64,000 bases of DNA from Gimesia benthica. Lineage in GTDB: Bacteria > Planctomycetota > Planctomycetia > Planctomycetales > Planctomycetaceae. The stretch spans positions 7,514,001 to 7,578,000 of the forward strand of contig NZ_CP043930.1 of the NCBI RefSeq assembly GCF_009720525.1. Direction: 5' to 3'. Shown piece by piece: positions 1 through 8,413 of this stretch. Made by a program: the position numbers and the translations under genes. How positions within the stretch are numbered: the stretch's first letter is position 1; every line of letters starts with the position of its first letter. Below the pieces are notes generated by a model. That model saw only the letters and a program-made list of their open reading frames with translations. It was not told where the DNA came from and ran no database searches.

Positions 1-1
1 C

Positions 2-859
2 CTGCCTTACAATCAAAAGGGAAACTTCAGCTGTGGATTCCTCCCCGCAAAACATCAGGGCACACTGGTTAACGCCACCAGCAAAACACCCATTCCCGAT
101 CTCTTCGCTGATCCGCAGTATCAGTTCGCGCAGGGAAAGGCTGACAAAGCGACCTTCGCGCTGCTGCAGCAGTTCAATCGTCAACACGCGAACATGCGTC
201 CCGATGATTCCCGACTCGAAGCCCGCATCGCAGCGGGGGAACTGGCGGCGAAAATGCAGCTCAGTGCACCAGAAGCCTTCGATCTCTCTCGTGAAACCAA
301 AGAGACCCACGCCGCCTACGGTCTGGACCAGAAAGAAACAGAAGATTTCGGCCGACGGGCACTGCTCGCCCGCCGTCTGCTGGAACGGGGTACCCGCTTT
401 GTTCAAGTCTGGAGTGGTCCTCAAGGCGCCGTCAACAACTGGGACAATCATGGCAATATCAAAACCGAACTCCCCGCCATCGCCCGCAGCGCCGACCAGC
501 CGATCGCCGCACTCTTTCGCGATCTCAAAGCCCGCGGCCTGCTGGAAGATACCCTTGTCATCTGGACCACCGAATTTGGGCGCACCCCCTTTGCCCAGGG
601 GAGCGAGGGCCGCGATCATAACCGGGGGACCTTCGTCACCTGGCTCGGCGGTGCCGGCGTCAAAGCGGGCACCAGTTACGGGAAAAGTGACGATCTCGCT
701 TACCAGACCGCAGAAAACAAGACCTACTGCTACGACCTGCACGCGACCATCCTGCATCTGCTGGGCATCGACCACACCCGCCTCACCTTCCGCACCGCCG
801 GCATCGATCGCCGTCTGACGGACGTGCATGGTCATGTTGTGCACGACATTCTGGCTTGA
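2..859 (+). CDS. DUF1501 domain protein, 3' part (5' end outside window)
   Basis: The reading frame is open from the window edge, so the N-terminus is missing and only about 285 residues are visible. The fragment has the C-terminal features of the DUF1501 family, which is abundant in planctomycetes and has an alkaline-phosphatase/sulfatase-like fold. Visible features are VWSGPQGAVNNWDNHG, then TLVIWTTEFGRTP, then GRDHNRGTFVTWLGGAGVKAG, ending in a DLHATILHLLGIDH block. The family is usually exported by Tat and usually sits beside DUF1553 genes, whose products carry cytochrome-like domains; that partner would lie upstream of this window. Function is not established for the family. The family call is firm; no enzymatic role can be given. 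The next gene starts 111 bp downstream on the same strand. Confidence 0.85.
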   Translation: MPYNQKGNFSCGFLPAKHQGTLVNATSKTPIPDLFADPQYQFAQGKADKATFALLQQFNRQHANMRPDDSRLEARIAAGELAAKMQLSAPEAFDLSRETKETHAAYGLDQKETEDFGRRALLARRLLERGTRFVQVWSGPQGAVNNWDNHGNIKTELPAIARSADQPIAALFRDLKARGLLEDTLVIWTTEFGRTPFAQGSEGRDHNRGTFVTWLGGAGVKAGTSYGKSDDLAYQTAENKTYCYDLHATILHLLGIDHTRLTFRTAGIDRRLTDVHGHVVHDILA

Positions 860-970
860 GATCATCATTCCCGCTTGATAATTGTTTTTTAGCGGTGGTA
901 TCATCGACTCAGGCGAGAGTGCGCAATCTCCGTCAGCCCCCTTCCAGGCTTCACTTGAAAGGACACTACC

Positions 971-3280
971 GTGCAGTGGAACCGTCGTGATTTCGTACAG
1001 GCTATGCTGGGAGCTCCCTTCGCGCTCACCGTTTCTTTGTCCCAGGCTCGACGCCTCCCCGCAGCTGAAAGCCCGGCAGCAGGCGTATCCATCCCTGACG
1101 TCAATGCAGGTGAAACGCTGTTTGACTATATTCAGCGGATCAAAGGCAAACACGATTCCACGTTCTATCGTCAGCTGCTCGGAGCCGCTAATGAATTCAA
1201 GGAAGGCGATCAGTTCATCGGCGTCGCCGCCGTGGATGACCAATCCCGTCGCTACGCCCGCCAGCTGCTCGCCGCCACCCGGATTGTCGACCTGGAAAAC
1301 CATCCCATCTACGAAGATGACCTGAACCGCTATATCAACGAGAATCTGGCAGATGCCGACACGCGTCCCGTCAACCTGACGCTCGGCGAATTGAAACAAC
1401 TGCTGCTCGAAGCCAGCGAAACGAAAATCAAGCAGATCGCCGGCACACTCTCCAGCGATGTCATCGGTTGCGTCGTCAAACTCATGAGCAACGACGAGTT
1501 GATTACCGTCGGCGCGAAAGTCTTCAATCCGCTCCCCGGCAGCCAGCTCGGTGCGAAAGGCTATCTCGGCGCCCGGATTCAACCCAACTCGCCGACCGAC
1601 AATCTGGACGACATCTTCTGGCAGGTTCTGGATGGCTGGTCTTACGCGGTCGGCGATGTCGTCCTCGGTACCAATCCGGTTTCCAGCGAACCCGAATCGG
1701 TGCAGGCGGTCGAACTGCAGCTTCGCGAGATCCTCGAGACCTTCGGTATTGTAGATGTCCTTCCGCACTGCGTGCTGTCGCATATCGACGTCCAGGCCGA
1801 AGTCGAACGCCGTTCGCCCGCAAGTACGGCCCTCTGGTTTCAGAGCATCGCCGGTTGTGATGCCGCCAACCAGACGTTTGATATCGATCTCAAAAAGATG
1901 CGCGATTACGCCCGTTCCCGCACCGGCAAGTATGCGCTCTATTTTGAAACGGGGCAGGGGGCCGACTTCACCAACGGGCACAGTCATGGATTCGACATGG
2001 TCCTGCATGAATCCCGGAAGTACGGCTTCGCTCGTGCCTTGTCCCGCGAAGTTGCCCTCGCTCAGATGCAGGCAGGCCAGACAGCCGCCCCCTGGGTCCA
2101 TTTGAACGACGTCGCAGGCTTCATCGGTCCCGAAGTCTTCCGCACCCGGGAACAGCTCGTGCGCTGCTGCCTGGAAGACATCGTCATGGGCAAACTGCAC
2201 GGTCTGATGATCGGCCTCGATGTCTGCTCGACCCTGCACATGGATGTCTCGCTCGACGACCTCGACTGGTGTCTCGAACAGATCATGCCCGCCAACCCCG
2301 GCTATCTGATGGCACTCCCGACAAAAATCGATCCGATGCTGGGCTACCTCACCACCGGCTTTCAGGACCATGTCCGCATCCGCGAGAAGTTCGGCTACCG
2401 CGTCAACGACGCCATGTGGGCCTTCTTCCAGCAGCTTGGCGTGATCGACGCGCAGGGAAAACCGACCAAACATTTCGGCGATCCGACCTGGGTCTATCTG
2501 CAGTACCGCCGTAAGAAAGGAGACAGCCGTCCTGAGGAACGCATTCTCGACGAAGGCCGACGCCAGCTGGCAGACGTCCGTTCGCGCGGCGTTTTCCTCG
2601 CGACAGGTTATGGCGAGAAACCTTCTGCACTGTCTCCCGATCTCCAACAACAGATCGACCGCATCTACCACGATGCCAAACAGAGCATCTGGGCCGAGCT
2701 GACTCCCGCTTTCATCGCGACGCTTCCCGCCTCGGTCCCCATCAAAACCCAGTCGACCAGCCGCAGCGAATTTATTCTGCACCCCGCCACCGGTGAAGCA
2801 CTCGCTCCCGCCTCGCTGGCCGCCATCAAACAGCTCCGTCAGCAGTACGACGCGAATTATAACGTGCAGATTGTCATTTCTGACGGCTTGAACGCCCTTT
2901 CGATTATGGACGAAGACCAGCTCGAACCATTCCTGCAGGAACTCCGCTCGCAGCTCAAAACGGCCGGCTTTCATCCCGCGGAGCAGAACATCCTCGTGCA
3001 GTCCGGTCGCGTCCGGGCGGGCTATCGCATCGGGGAAACACTGTTCGGCGGACTGGATGGCAACCGTGCCCTCCTGCATATCATCGGCGAACGTCCGGGT
3101 ACCGGCCATCATACCTTCTCGGTCTATATGACATCGCCCCCAGGTTCGGTCTGGGGACAACCGGGGCAGGTCGATCATAACATCACCCGCGTCGTCTCGG
3201 GTATCGCAGCCACCGCACTCAAGCCGACTAGAGCGGCCCGGGATACTGTCCGCATCCTGCAGCAGATGAATCTGGGGTAA
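971..3280 (+). CDS. eutBC: Fused ethanolamine ammonia-lyase EutB-EutC with Tat-like leader
   Basis: This is one 769-residue protein. Residues about 45-505 match the EutB large subunit (SSDVIGCVVKLMSNDELI, FETGQGADFTNGHSHG, GFIGPEVF, GLDVCSTLHMDVSLDDLDW). Residues about 540-769 match the EutC small subunit (VISDGLNALSIMDEDQL, IGERPGTGHHTFSVYMT). In most bacteria these are separate subunits of an adenosylcobalamin enzyme that splits ethanolamine into acetaldehyde and ammonia in the cytoplasm or a microcompartment. Here they are joined. The N-terminus carries NRRDFVQAMLGAPFALTVSL, a twin-arginine-like motif plus hydrophobic stretch. The start is GTG, with GAAAGGA about 10 bases upstream. No other eut or microcompartment gene and no cobalamin riboswitch is seen nearby. 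The family call is strong; export is inferred from the leader only. Confidence 0.9.
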   Translation: MQWNRRDFVQAMLGAPFALTVSLSQARRLPAAESPAAGVSIPDVNAGETLFDYIQRIKGKHDSTFYRQLLGAANEFKEGDQFIGVAAVDDQSRRYARQLLAATRIVDLENHPIYEDDLNRYINENLADADTRPVNLTLGELKQLLLEASETKIKQIAGTLSSDVIGCVVKLMSNDELITVGAKVFNPLPGSQLGAKGYLGARIQPNSPTDNLDDIFWQVLDGWSYAVGDVVLGTNPVSSEPESVQAVELQLREILETFGIVDVLPHCVLSHIDVQAEVERRSPASTALWFQSIAGCDAANQTFDIDLKKMRDYARSRTGKYALYFETGQGADFTNGHSHGFDMVLHESRKYGFARALSREVALAQMQAGQTAAPWVHLNDVAGFIGPEVFRTREQLVRCCLEDIVMGKLHGLMIGLDVCSTLHMDVSLDDLDWCLEQIMPANPGYLMALPTKIDPMLGYLTTGFQDHVRIREKFGYRVNDAMWAFFQQLGVIDAQGKPTKHFGDPTWVYLQYRRKKGDSRPEERILDEGRRQLADVRSRGVFLATGYGEKPSALSPDLQQQIDRIYHDAKQSIWAELTPAFIATLPASVPIKTQSTSRSEFILHPATGEALAPASLAAIKQLRQQYDANYNVQIVISDGLNALSIMDEDQLEPFLQELRSQLKTAGFHPAEQNILVQSGRVRAGYRIGETLFGGLDGNRALLHIIGERPGTGHHTFSVYMTSPPGSVWGQPGQVDHNITRVVSGIAATALKPTRAARDTVRILQQMNLG

Positions 3281-3452
3281 TGCAAAATCAACAAGACGAT
3301 AAGTAATTATCATTCCTTTCTGCTGCCAAACTTAGAAATATGAACATTTAAAGCAACAATCCCTGATCTAATTCAAACACCTGTCCGTTATACTTCACTA
3401 AAGGGCTTGTATTATTAGAAACGAATACTGGAACAATCACAGGAGATGAACC

Positions 3453-3788
3453 ATGGATTTCACGTTAACGTTGATGCCCCTCATCCCCTTTCTGTTCTTC
3501 TTTGCATTCCTGTTTCTCCATGCTCGCGGTATAAACTGTCCTTCCTGTCACCGCCCGATGCCGGTTATTCAGTCTCCTTTCAATAAGACCCGACGTCAGT
3601 GGCTTGTCGGCGGGTATCGCTGTCCGAACTGTGGTTGCGAAACAGACCTCAAAGGCAGGCAGGTTGCAGCCAGAACACTTCCCGAACAGGGAACCTTACT
3701 GCATGGGATGGGGCTGTTTGTATTCTGTATCGTGATCTCCCTGCTACTGACCTGTATTCCACTTATGATGCTCCTGATGCGAAACTGA
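3453..3788 (+). CDS. Small membrane protein with zinc ribbon (paralogue 1)
   Basis: A 111-residue protein of unknown function. An N-terminal hydrophobic segment (about residues 5-25) is followed by a zinc-ribbon-like module, CPSCHRPMP then GGYRCPNCGCETDL, and a second hydrophobic segment near the C-terminus (about 85-107). The two CxxC pairs are about 25 residues apart and probably hold one zinc on a soluble loop between two membrane helices. AGGAG lies just upstream of the ATG. It is first in a run of three small same-strand genes with gaps of 17 and 2 bp. The third gene shows the same CPSC / GGYRCxNCGCxTDL pattern, so the two are paralogues. I recognise no named family. Confidence 0.7.
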   Translation: MDFTLTLMPLIPFLFFFAFLFLHARGINCPSCHRPMPVIQSPFNKTRRQWLVGGYRCPNCGCETDLKGRQVAARTLPEQGTLLHGMGLFVFCIVISLLLTCIPLMMLLMRN

Positions 3789-3805
3789 AAACAACTCTGA
3801 TTCAT

Positions 3806-4105
3806 ATGCAAGATAAAGAACCTGCTTCCTGGATCGGTCCTGTGCTTCTCTGGTCGCTGAGTGCTGCGATATTGGGATACTTTCTGTTTTATTCTGCGGT
3901 ATTACACGCTGCCAACCGATATTCTCATCAGCTGTTTCTGGATTTAATTGGCCGTTCCATGGCCAATCCTCGCTGGGAACCCTGGTGGGGATCAACGCTT
4001 TTTTACTGGGCCTGTTTCTATTCCGCAATCGTTCATGGAACCCTGGTCGGACTGATTACCTATGTTATTCATACTGTTTATACGCGAAGAAAGAACAGAA
4101 ACTAA
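3806..4105 (+). CDS. Small hypothetical membrane protein
   Basis: A 99-residue protein from the ATG at 3806, whose frame continues upstream inside the previous gene. I chose this start because it lies 17 bp after the preceding stop and gives a compact two-helix protein. Hydrophobic stretches are visible at about residues 9-32 and 63-88, with a basic tail TRRKNRN. It lies between two paralogous zinc-ribbon membrane proteins, and its stop is 2 bp before the next start, so the three are probably co-transcribed and translationally coupled. No family is recognised. The frame is supported mainly by the tight packing and sensible hydrophobicity. Confidence 0.55.
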   Translation: MQDKEPASWIGPVLLWSLSAAILGYFLFYSAVLHAANRYSHQLFLDLIGRSMANPRWEPWWGSTLFYWACFYSAIVHGTLVGLITYVIHTVYTRRKNRN

Positions 4106-4107
4106 CG

Positions 4108-4476
4108 ATGCTCTTAAGGGAAATAACTTCCATCCTCGTGATGATGTTGATAATGCTGATATTACTCTCCCCCTTGATTGCTTTTCTTTTCTATAGGGTC
4201 AAGCAAGCCCAGGGGAAATTCTGTCCTTCGTGCGGCACACCATTGTTCCCCTTTCAACATCCCATAACAAAAACCATTCAACAATGGAAACAGGGCGGCT
4301 ATCGCTGTCGCAATTGTGGGTGCCTGACAGATCTTGATGCCAAAGAAATACCAGATGGTCCCTATCCGAAACGTCGCACGCTCCTCCTGGTTCTGATGGG
4401 CCTTAATCTGCTCCTGATAATCTCTTTCCTATCGCTGGTTTACTTCTACTTCCACTATATAAATCCGAATAAGTGA
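4108..4476 (+). CDS. Small membrane protein with zinc ribbon (paralogue 2)
   Basis: A 122-residue protein with the same layout as the gene at 3453: an N-terminal hydrophobic segment (ILVMMLIMLILLSPLIAFL), a zinc-ribbon module with CPSCGTPL and GGYRCRNCGCLTDL, and a C-terminal hydrophobic segment (LLLVLMGLNLLLIISFLSL). Spacing between the cysteine pairs is conserved with its paralogue and the core KTxxQWxxGGYRCxNCGC is nearly identical, so the pair arose by duplication with another small gene in between. The function is unknown. It is last in the three-gene run and meets the S1/P1 nuclease gene tail to tail. Confidence 0.7.
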   Translation: MLLREITSILVMMLIMLILLSPLIAFLFYRVKQAQGKFCPSCGTPLFPFQHPITKTIQQWKQGGYRCRNCGCLTDLDAKEIPDGPYPKRRTLLLVLMGLNLLLIISFLSLVYFYFHYINPNK

Positions 4477-4511
4477 AGATCGCGAATTCAGTCGCTCTGG
4501 GGCACTCAACG

Positions 4512-5504
4512 TCACTTCACACCCTCCAACACCGCCGCCAGTCGCCAGCCCGCCTGGGCCGTCCGCTTGACCGCGATCGAACCTGCCTGCCGATAATAAC
4601 TCTGAGGCAGCGAAGACAGTTTCTGAAACTTCCCACTCTCAGCTTCACTCACGCGGGCTGCTTCCAGTATTTCCACGCTGTATCCTTTCTCCCGAGCCAG
4701 TTCGTGGCTTTCGTTGATCCAGGTCACATAATTCAAATCCCCGGCAGCGCTCTCGCCGAGCCGCTTATTCGCGGGGTCCCGTTCGATCCCCACCGCCTGG
4801 CCGACAATCTCCGAATCCTTGAAGCTGTTCCCCAGCAGACCATCCCACTGGGAATGCAGATTCGATTTTGCAATCCGAATATCATTGCCCCCTCGATCTC
4901 CCTCCGGAAACATCCGTCGGCTGAACAGGGCCGAAGAATGCAGCGGCTGATGACTGTCCCCCACCAGGTGCATCACCCAGCAGAAGTAGACGGCTTTATC
5001 AGCCTGACTCACACTCGGATCTTTCAGTTGCGCCACACAATATTCCAGGGCCTGAATAATGTTGAATCCCAGCACATCGTCTCCCGCCTTGATCGACGTC
5101 GCCACGTTCGCTGAGAGCTGCTTACTCAATGCGTTTTTTGAAGCGTCATCCAGATAGATCGGCTGGTTGATGTAATGCCAGGTCCCATGATGATATTTCT
5201 CGCGGTCCGCATCCTTGAAACTCCGGGCAATATCCGGCCAGGTCGCCGCCCGCATGAACAGCCAGCGAGCCTGGATCTCCGGCGTCGCATCCTTGATGAT
5301 CTGAGGCATCCGCGACTGGAAATCCTGCTCGAAGCGGGGATGCTGTTTGAGCAGCTGCACGAGCTCCATCCGCCGTCCAGGCGTCAGTTGATCCCAGGCG
5401 ATCGCAGCGATGATCCGATGCCCCGCATAGTTCCAGGCCTGGGTTGGTCGAACTGTCACGAACAGGAACAGTACAAACACAGTTAGCAGCGCAAATCGTT
5501 TCAC
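4512..5504 (-). CDS. S1/P1-type nuclease, secreted
   Basis: A 330-residue protein of the S1/P1 nuclease family: zinc-dependent phospholipase-C-like-fold enzymes that cut single-stranded nucleic acids or act as 3'-nucleotidases. From the chosen GTG start there is a signal peptide (KRFALLTVFVLFLF) ending in PTQA before W24. A mature N-terminal Trp is the family hallmark, because its amino group binds zinc. Further zinc ligands are visible in NYAGHRIIAAIAWDQL, HYINQP, MHLVGDSHQPLH and NLHSQWDG, and RGGND follows. Length fits the family. The frame runs open further upstream, but the signal peptide fixes the likely start. It probably scavenges nucleotides or phosphate from environmental nucleic acid. 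Confidence 0.9.
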   Translation of the reverse strand: MKRFALLTVFVLFLFVTVRPTQAWNYAGHRIIAAIAWDQLTPGRRMELVQLLKQHPRFEQDFQSRMPQIIKDATPEIQARWLFMRAATWPDIARSFKDADREKYHHGTWHYINQPIYLDDASKNALSKQLSANVATSIKAGDDVLGFNIIQALEYCVAQLKDPSVSQADKAVYFCWVMHLVGDSHQPLHSSALFSRRMFPEGDRGGNDIRIAKSNLHSQWDGLLGNSFKDSEIVGQAVGIERDPANKRLGESAAGDLNYVTWINESHELAREKGYSVEILEAARVSEAESGKFQKLSSLPQSYYRQAGSIAVKRTAQAGWRLAAVLEGVK

Positions 5505-6237
5505 AATCAGGTCTCGTTTTTCTGGTTCAGTCGAAGGATGAAATCCAGACCTCAATTGTCGGGATCGGCTCTGTCGAGACAAGGAAGCGACTCCCACGTT
5601 TATACAAAATTCATATTTGAGAATCACCATTTCTGATCAGAGCCTCTCTCCAAAACAGCAGCGTGTTGACTACTTCGTATTTTATACCGGTGCACTCTGG
5701 TGAACCTCACTGAATAAATTGAACTTGAATCGCAGTTCCCGTTCCGTATTTTGTGAAATTCTGCTTCGCGCGCGAGGCGGACAATGCGTGCACCGGAACC
5801 TGTTCCACCAGTGAGTCAACAGCACCTGAATCGGCGTCGAATTTTGAAGGTTTTCACCAGAACACTCAGAACCAGTGCCACATGTCTCGTACAATATCAA
5901 AGCATTTCGCAGCACACTCAGAGCATTTGAAGTACATCTCAACAACAACTCAGGGAACATCAGAGCAGATTCAGCAGCAGAATTTCGCAATACCCTCTTG
6001 ACCTCCCCACGCCCCTCCACAAAATCAGTACCCACATGAAAACGCCTTCTAAAAGATGAGCGGCAAGGCGCTAGCCGCCGGTAACGGAAGAAAAACATCC
6101 TTCTCACTCCTGAAAAACCAATCCACCGATTGTACGGATCGTCCCCCAACCACCAAGCTGAAGATCGATCACTGCCCGGCAGTAATAAAAAAATAAAAAT
6201 TCGGGAACTCCCGGACCGCTGCAGAACTCTAACGTGT
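5505..6237. other. Intergenic region, 730 bp
   Basis: This lies between the divergent nuclease gene and a small plus-strand gene. Reading frames exist on both strands but their peptides look random, so I call no gene. The first part is AT-rich and probably holds promoters for the nuclease. The only structure I can name is the GC-rich hairpin at 6060-6078, listed separately. The 50 bases before 6238 include an A-rich stretch near 6187-6200. Confidence 0.5.
6060..6078. repeat. GC-rich hairpin, REP-like
   Basis: GCGGC, then a nine-base loop AAGGCGCTA, then GCCGC: perfect 5-bp arms, followed by CGGTAACGG. From memory, planctomycete genomes contain many intergenic copies of a similar GGCGCTAGCCGCCGG sequence; I could not verify this here. 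Only one copy is seen in this window, so calling it a repeat is an inference. Confidence 0.4.
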
Positions 6238-6630
6238 ATGCAAACAATCATCATCATAAATCTGTTGCTCTGCTCCGCCGGACCCGGTCACTTGCGAAAT
6301 GACGATCCGCCAGCTTCTCTGTTCGTACCGGTTCCCCATGTCATGCCGTTACCAACGGGCGAACTTGCGGGGCTGACCTTCGACATGATTCCTGACATCT
6401 TTGATATGCAGGATTTACCCAATGATCCCTGGGACGCAGACTGGGAGGAGCTCGATCCCGATCAGCTTTATGAAGTCATCAAAGACCTGGAAAACGTGGA
6501 GCCCCAGATAATCATCCGGGGGCAGGTGCCCATGATTTTTATCAATCCCGTACCGATTCAGATCGATCCGGCTGAGTTTCGATTGATAGAACTCGAATTA
6601 GAGCCTCCCATCTCAAACAGCGAACCCTGA
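6238..6630 (+). CDS. Small exported acidic hypothetical protein
   Basis: A 130-residue protein of unknown function. The ATG at 6238 opens a short hydrophobic leader (MQTIIIINLLLCSAGPG) suggestive of a signal peptide. The rest is rich in Asp, Glu and Pro (DPWDADWEELDPDQLYEV, PVPIQIDPAEF) with no Cys after the leader, and looks like a small secreted or periplasmic acidic protein. The open frame extends upstream to 6130, but that part is basic and has no ribosome-binding site. No ribosome-binding site is clear at the chosen start either, so the gene is only moderately supported. No family is recognised. Confidence 0.45.
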   Translation: MQTIIIINLLLCSAGPGHLRNDDPPASLFVPVPHVMPLPTGELAGLTFDMIPDIFDMQDLPNDPWDADWEELDPDQLYEVIKDLENVEPQIIIRGQVPMIFINPVPIQIDPAEFRLIELELEPPISNSEP

Positions 6631-6704
6631 CGCGGAGATGCATCGTGCCGGTGTTTAGATGATACACTGGGCTGAATCAGGAAGAGGAGCCAGTTTCTTC
6701 ATGA

Positions 6705-7238
6705 TTAATCTGAACCATCATTTTGTGTGGAAAACTCATTCGCAAGCTGAATCAGTTTTCGCTTTGAGTATGGATCACGACATATCTTATCAATTGTAGA
6801 ATGTGAGAATACTGCTCGAGCCGTAATCTGTTTTTCACTATGCTCCGAATTTGTTGTGTTAGGTCGGATGACAATCAGTGAAATCGTTTCAAAGTCTTGA
6901 TATCTGGATTGGCAGATTGCGATCATCGCTCTGGAAATAAGCTCTTCGAAATAGGAAGGACTGGAGTCCATAGAATTGATGATGATCTTCGTCTCAGTTC
7001 CATTGACCTTCAGTTCGAATGGATCTAACACGGCATGATCAAGTTGATATTCGAGATGTTCTAACGTCCCCGGCGTAAGTCTGTTAATGACATTCTCAGA
7101 GAGTCGCGAATCTTCTTCGGTGAATTGGATGACACCGGATTGCCAGGCTACCAGAACTGCTGCCCCTGCCAGGATCAGGAAACAGACTAGAGGTATTACA
7201 ATGGTTCGGCAGCTGATTATTTTATTACTTCTTGACAT
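6705..7238 (-). CDS. Hypothetical single-pass membrane protein
   Basis: A 177-residue protein. A basic N-terminus (SRSNKIISCR) precedes one hydrophobic segment (TIVIPLVCFLILAGAAVLVAW, residues about 13-33), and a soluble, mixed-charge domain of about 140 residues follows. Its central part, ELKVNGTETKIIIN followed by SYFEELISRAMIAICQ and ETISLIVIRP, suggests an alpha/beta fold. A TTG five codons upstream is an alternative start. The gene is followed on the same strand by the small membrane protein at 7321-7659 in the upstream direction of transcription, about 80 bp away. I do not recognise the family. Confidence 0.6.
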   Translation of the reverse strand: MSRSNKIISCRTIVIPLVCFLILAGAAVLVAWQSGVIQFTEEDSRLSENVINRLTPGTLEHLEYQLDHAVLDPFELKVNGTETKIIINSMDSSPSYFEELISRAMIAICQSRYQDFETISLIVIRPNTTNSEHSEKQITARAVFSHSTIDKICRDPYSKRKLIQLANEFSTQNDGSD

Positions 7239-7320
7239 GAAGCTTTTTCTCAAGGACGTCTAGTCTGAAGAGCTGGCAGAGAAGCCGGTTGCAGAAAGTG
7301 CAGGGAATCAATCAGTTAAC

Positions 7321-7659
7321 TCAATGTGTACTTTCTCGAATTACCAGGCATGACACACTCTCCTCGGGCGGTTTCTCAATCGGGCGTGAGGGAAAGAACA
7401 TCAGCCAGGCACCACTCACAATCAGCAGGAACCCGATCAGGTTGAACAGGCAGCCCGCCGTCGTTTTCCTGGTTGCCGCGCCGCCTCGGCCATTGAGCAG
7501 TTCACCCAGACAGAACAGGGCGATCCCCGGAAAAAACAGTGAAGCTTCTGGCGGTAACGCCTTCGTGTCCACAGTCAGGCTGACAACAAATAGAATCACC
7601 GCGGCGATCATCACCAGCGTCAGGTAAAACCTCTCATTCGTCAGCAGATTCTGTTTCAT
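7321..7659 (-). CDS. Small hypothetical membrane protein
   Basis: A 112-residue protein with three hydrophobic segments: LTLVMIAAVILFVVSLTV (about 13-30), SLFFPGIALFCLGELL (about 40-55) and CLFNLIGFLLIVSGAWLMFF (about 69-88). Between the last two is a short basic loop (RGGAATRKT). CGGAG precedes the ATG. It is probably an inner-membrane protein of unknown role. A minus-strand terminator at 7741-7776 separates it from the gene upstream of it, so it likely has its own promoter in the 80 bp before its start. Confidence 0.6.
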   Translation of the reverse strand: MKQNLLTNERFYLTLVMIAAVILFVVSLTVDTKALPPEASLFFPGIALFCLGELLNGRGGAATRKTTAGCLFNLIGFLLIVSGAWLMFFPSRPIEKPPEESVSCLVIRESTH

Positions 7660-7740
7660 CTCCGTAGTTTAGCCGCAGGGCACCGAAAGCTCTAGAAGTC
7701 TGCTCAAAGAATTCCTGAGGGAACCTCACGCGACAAAGGG

Positions 7741-7776
7741 AAACAGCCCCGGCGTATCCTGCCGCCCGGGCTGTTT
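7741..7776 (-). terminator. Intrinsic terminator hairpin
   Basis: AAACAGCCC at 7741-7749 pairs with GGGCTGTTT at 7768-7776, with a partly paired GC-rich interior. Read on the minus strand the hairpin is followed by TTTCCCTTT. It lies about 120 bp after the frameshifted DUF1877 gene. Confidence 0.6.
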
Positions 7777-7894
7777 CTGGAGGCCATGCTAGTTCTTCCA
7801 CAAGGAAGCCGCATCATAATTTATGAAGTCGGGTTGTCAATCTTTTCTCTGAAAAGAGCCCGGCCACCGCCTCCGATACTTCACATCGAATGCA

Positions 7895-8388
7895 TTAATA
7901 ACGGATCACAGTCATGTCCTGGTCAAGCGACTCACGCAGGAATTGAGACAGCGATTGCAGATAAGGCCAGTGATACTCCTGGATCATCGATTCCTCGAGT
8001 TCACACATCAGCAATTCGGGGAGGATCTCATTGCCCAGGGCCAGTTCGGTAAACTGCTCCTGTGTCAGGGATGCGATTTCCGCAAGTGATTCTCGCAGCG
8101 ATTTCGCCGGGATCACTCTGGCAGGACCATACCCCAAATCTGCTCGTGTAGCGGCGCGCCACCTGCCAGCACATCCATCAGTCCAGGAAATGTGTCCTCG
8201 GTCTCGGTCGTATCGAATTCCATACTCACCGGATCAAGAATGAAGATCAACTCGTAACCCGCCTTGTCCATATCCAGGTAATCCGGGGTATCATAGTTGC
8301 GACACTCCGATTCAAACGCGGCAGCATCCTCTGTCAGCCGGGATAGATCTTCTGTCGAAAATCGTCGAAATCCGCTGGTCACACCCAT
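7895..8388 (-). pseudogene. DUF1877 (YfbM-like) protein, broken by a frameshift
   Basis: Two overlapping minus-strand frames together make one DUF1877-like protein. The first (8113-8388) starts with AAGGAG and MGVTSGFRRFSTEDLSRL and includes LDMDKAGYELIFIL, matching the family's LDIDKAWD region, before stopping after PLHEQIWGMVLPE. The second (7895-8137) gives ADLGYGPARVIPAKSL in a frame shifted by one base, which matches the family motif dlGyGPARyl, then continues to a normal-looking C-terminus. The shift lies around 8130-8145, near a TTTGGGG run. A one-base deletion in the genome or a sequencing error explains it best; programmed slippage is possible but unsupported. DUF1877 proteins have no settled function. 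Confidence 0.7.
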
Positions 8389-8413
8389 CTCTGGCTCCTT
8401 GCATATTTAGTAT

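Noticed and set aside
5682-6257. Minus-strand 191-residue frame opposite the intergenic region
   Set aside because: Composition is rich in Arg, Ser and Cys without a motif, and it overlaps the small exported gene and the hairpin; no ribosome-binding site.
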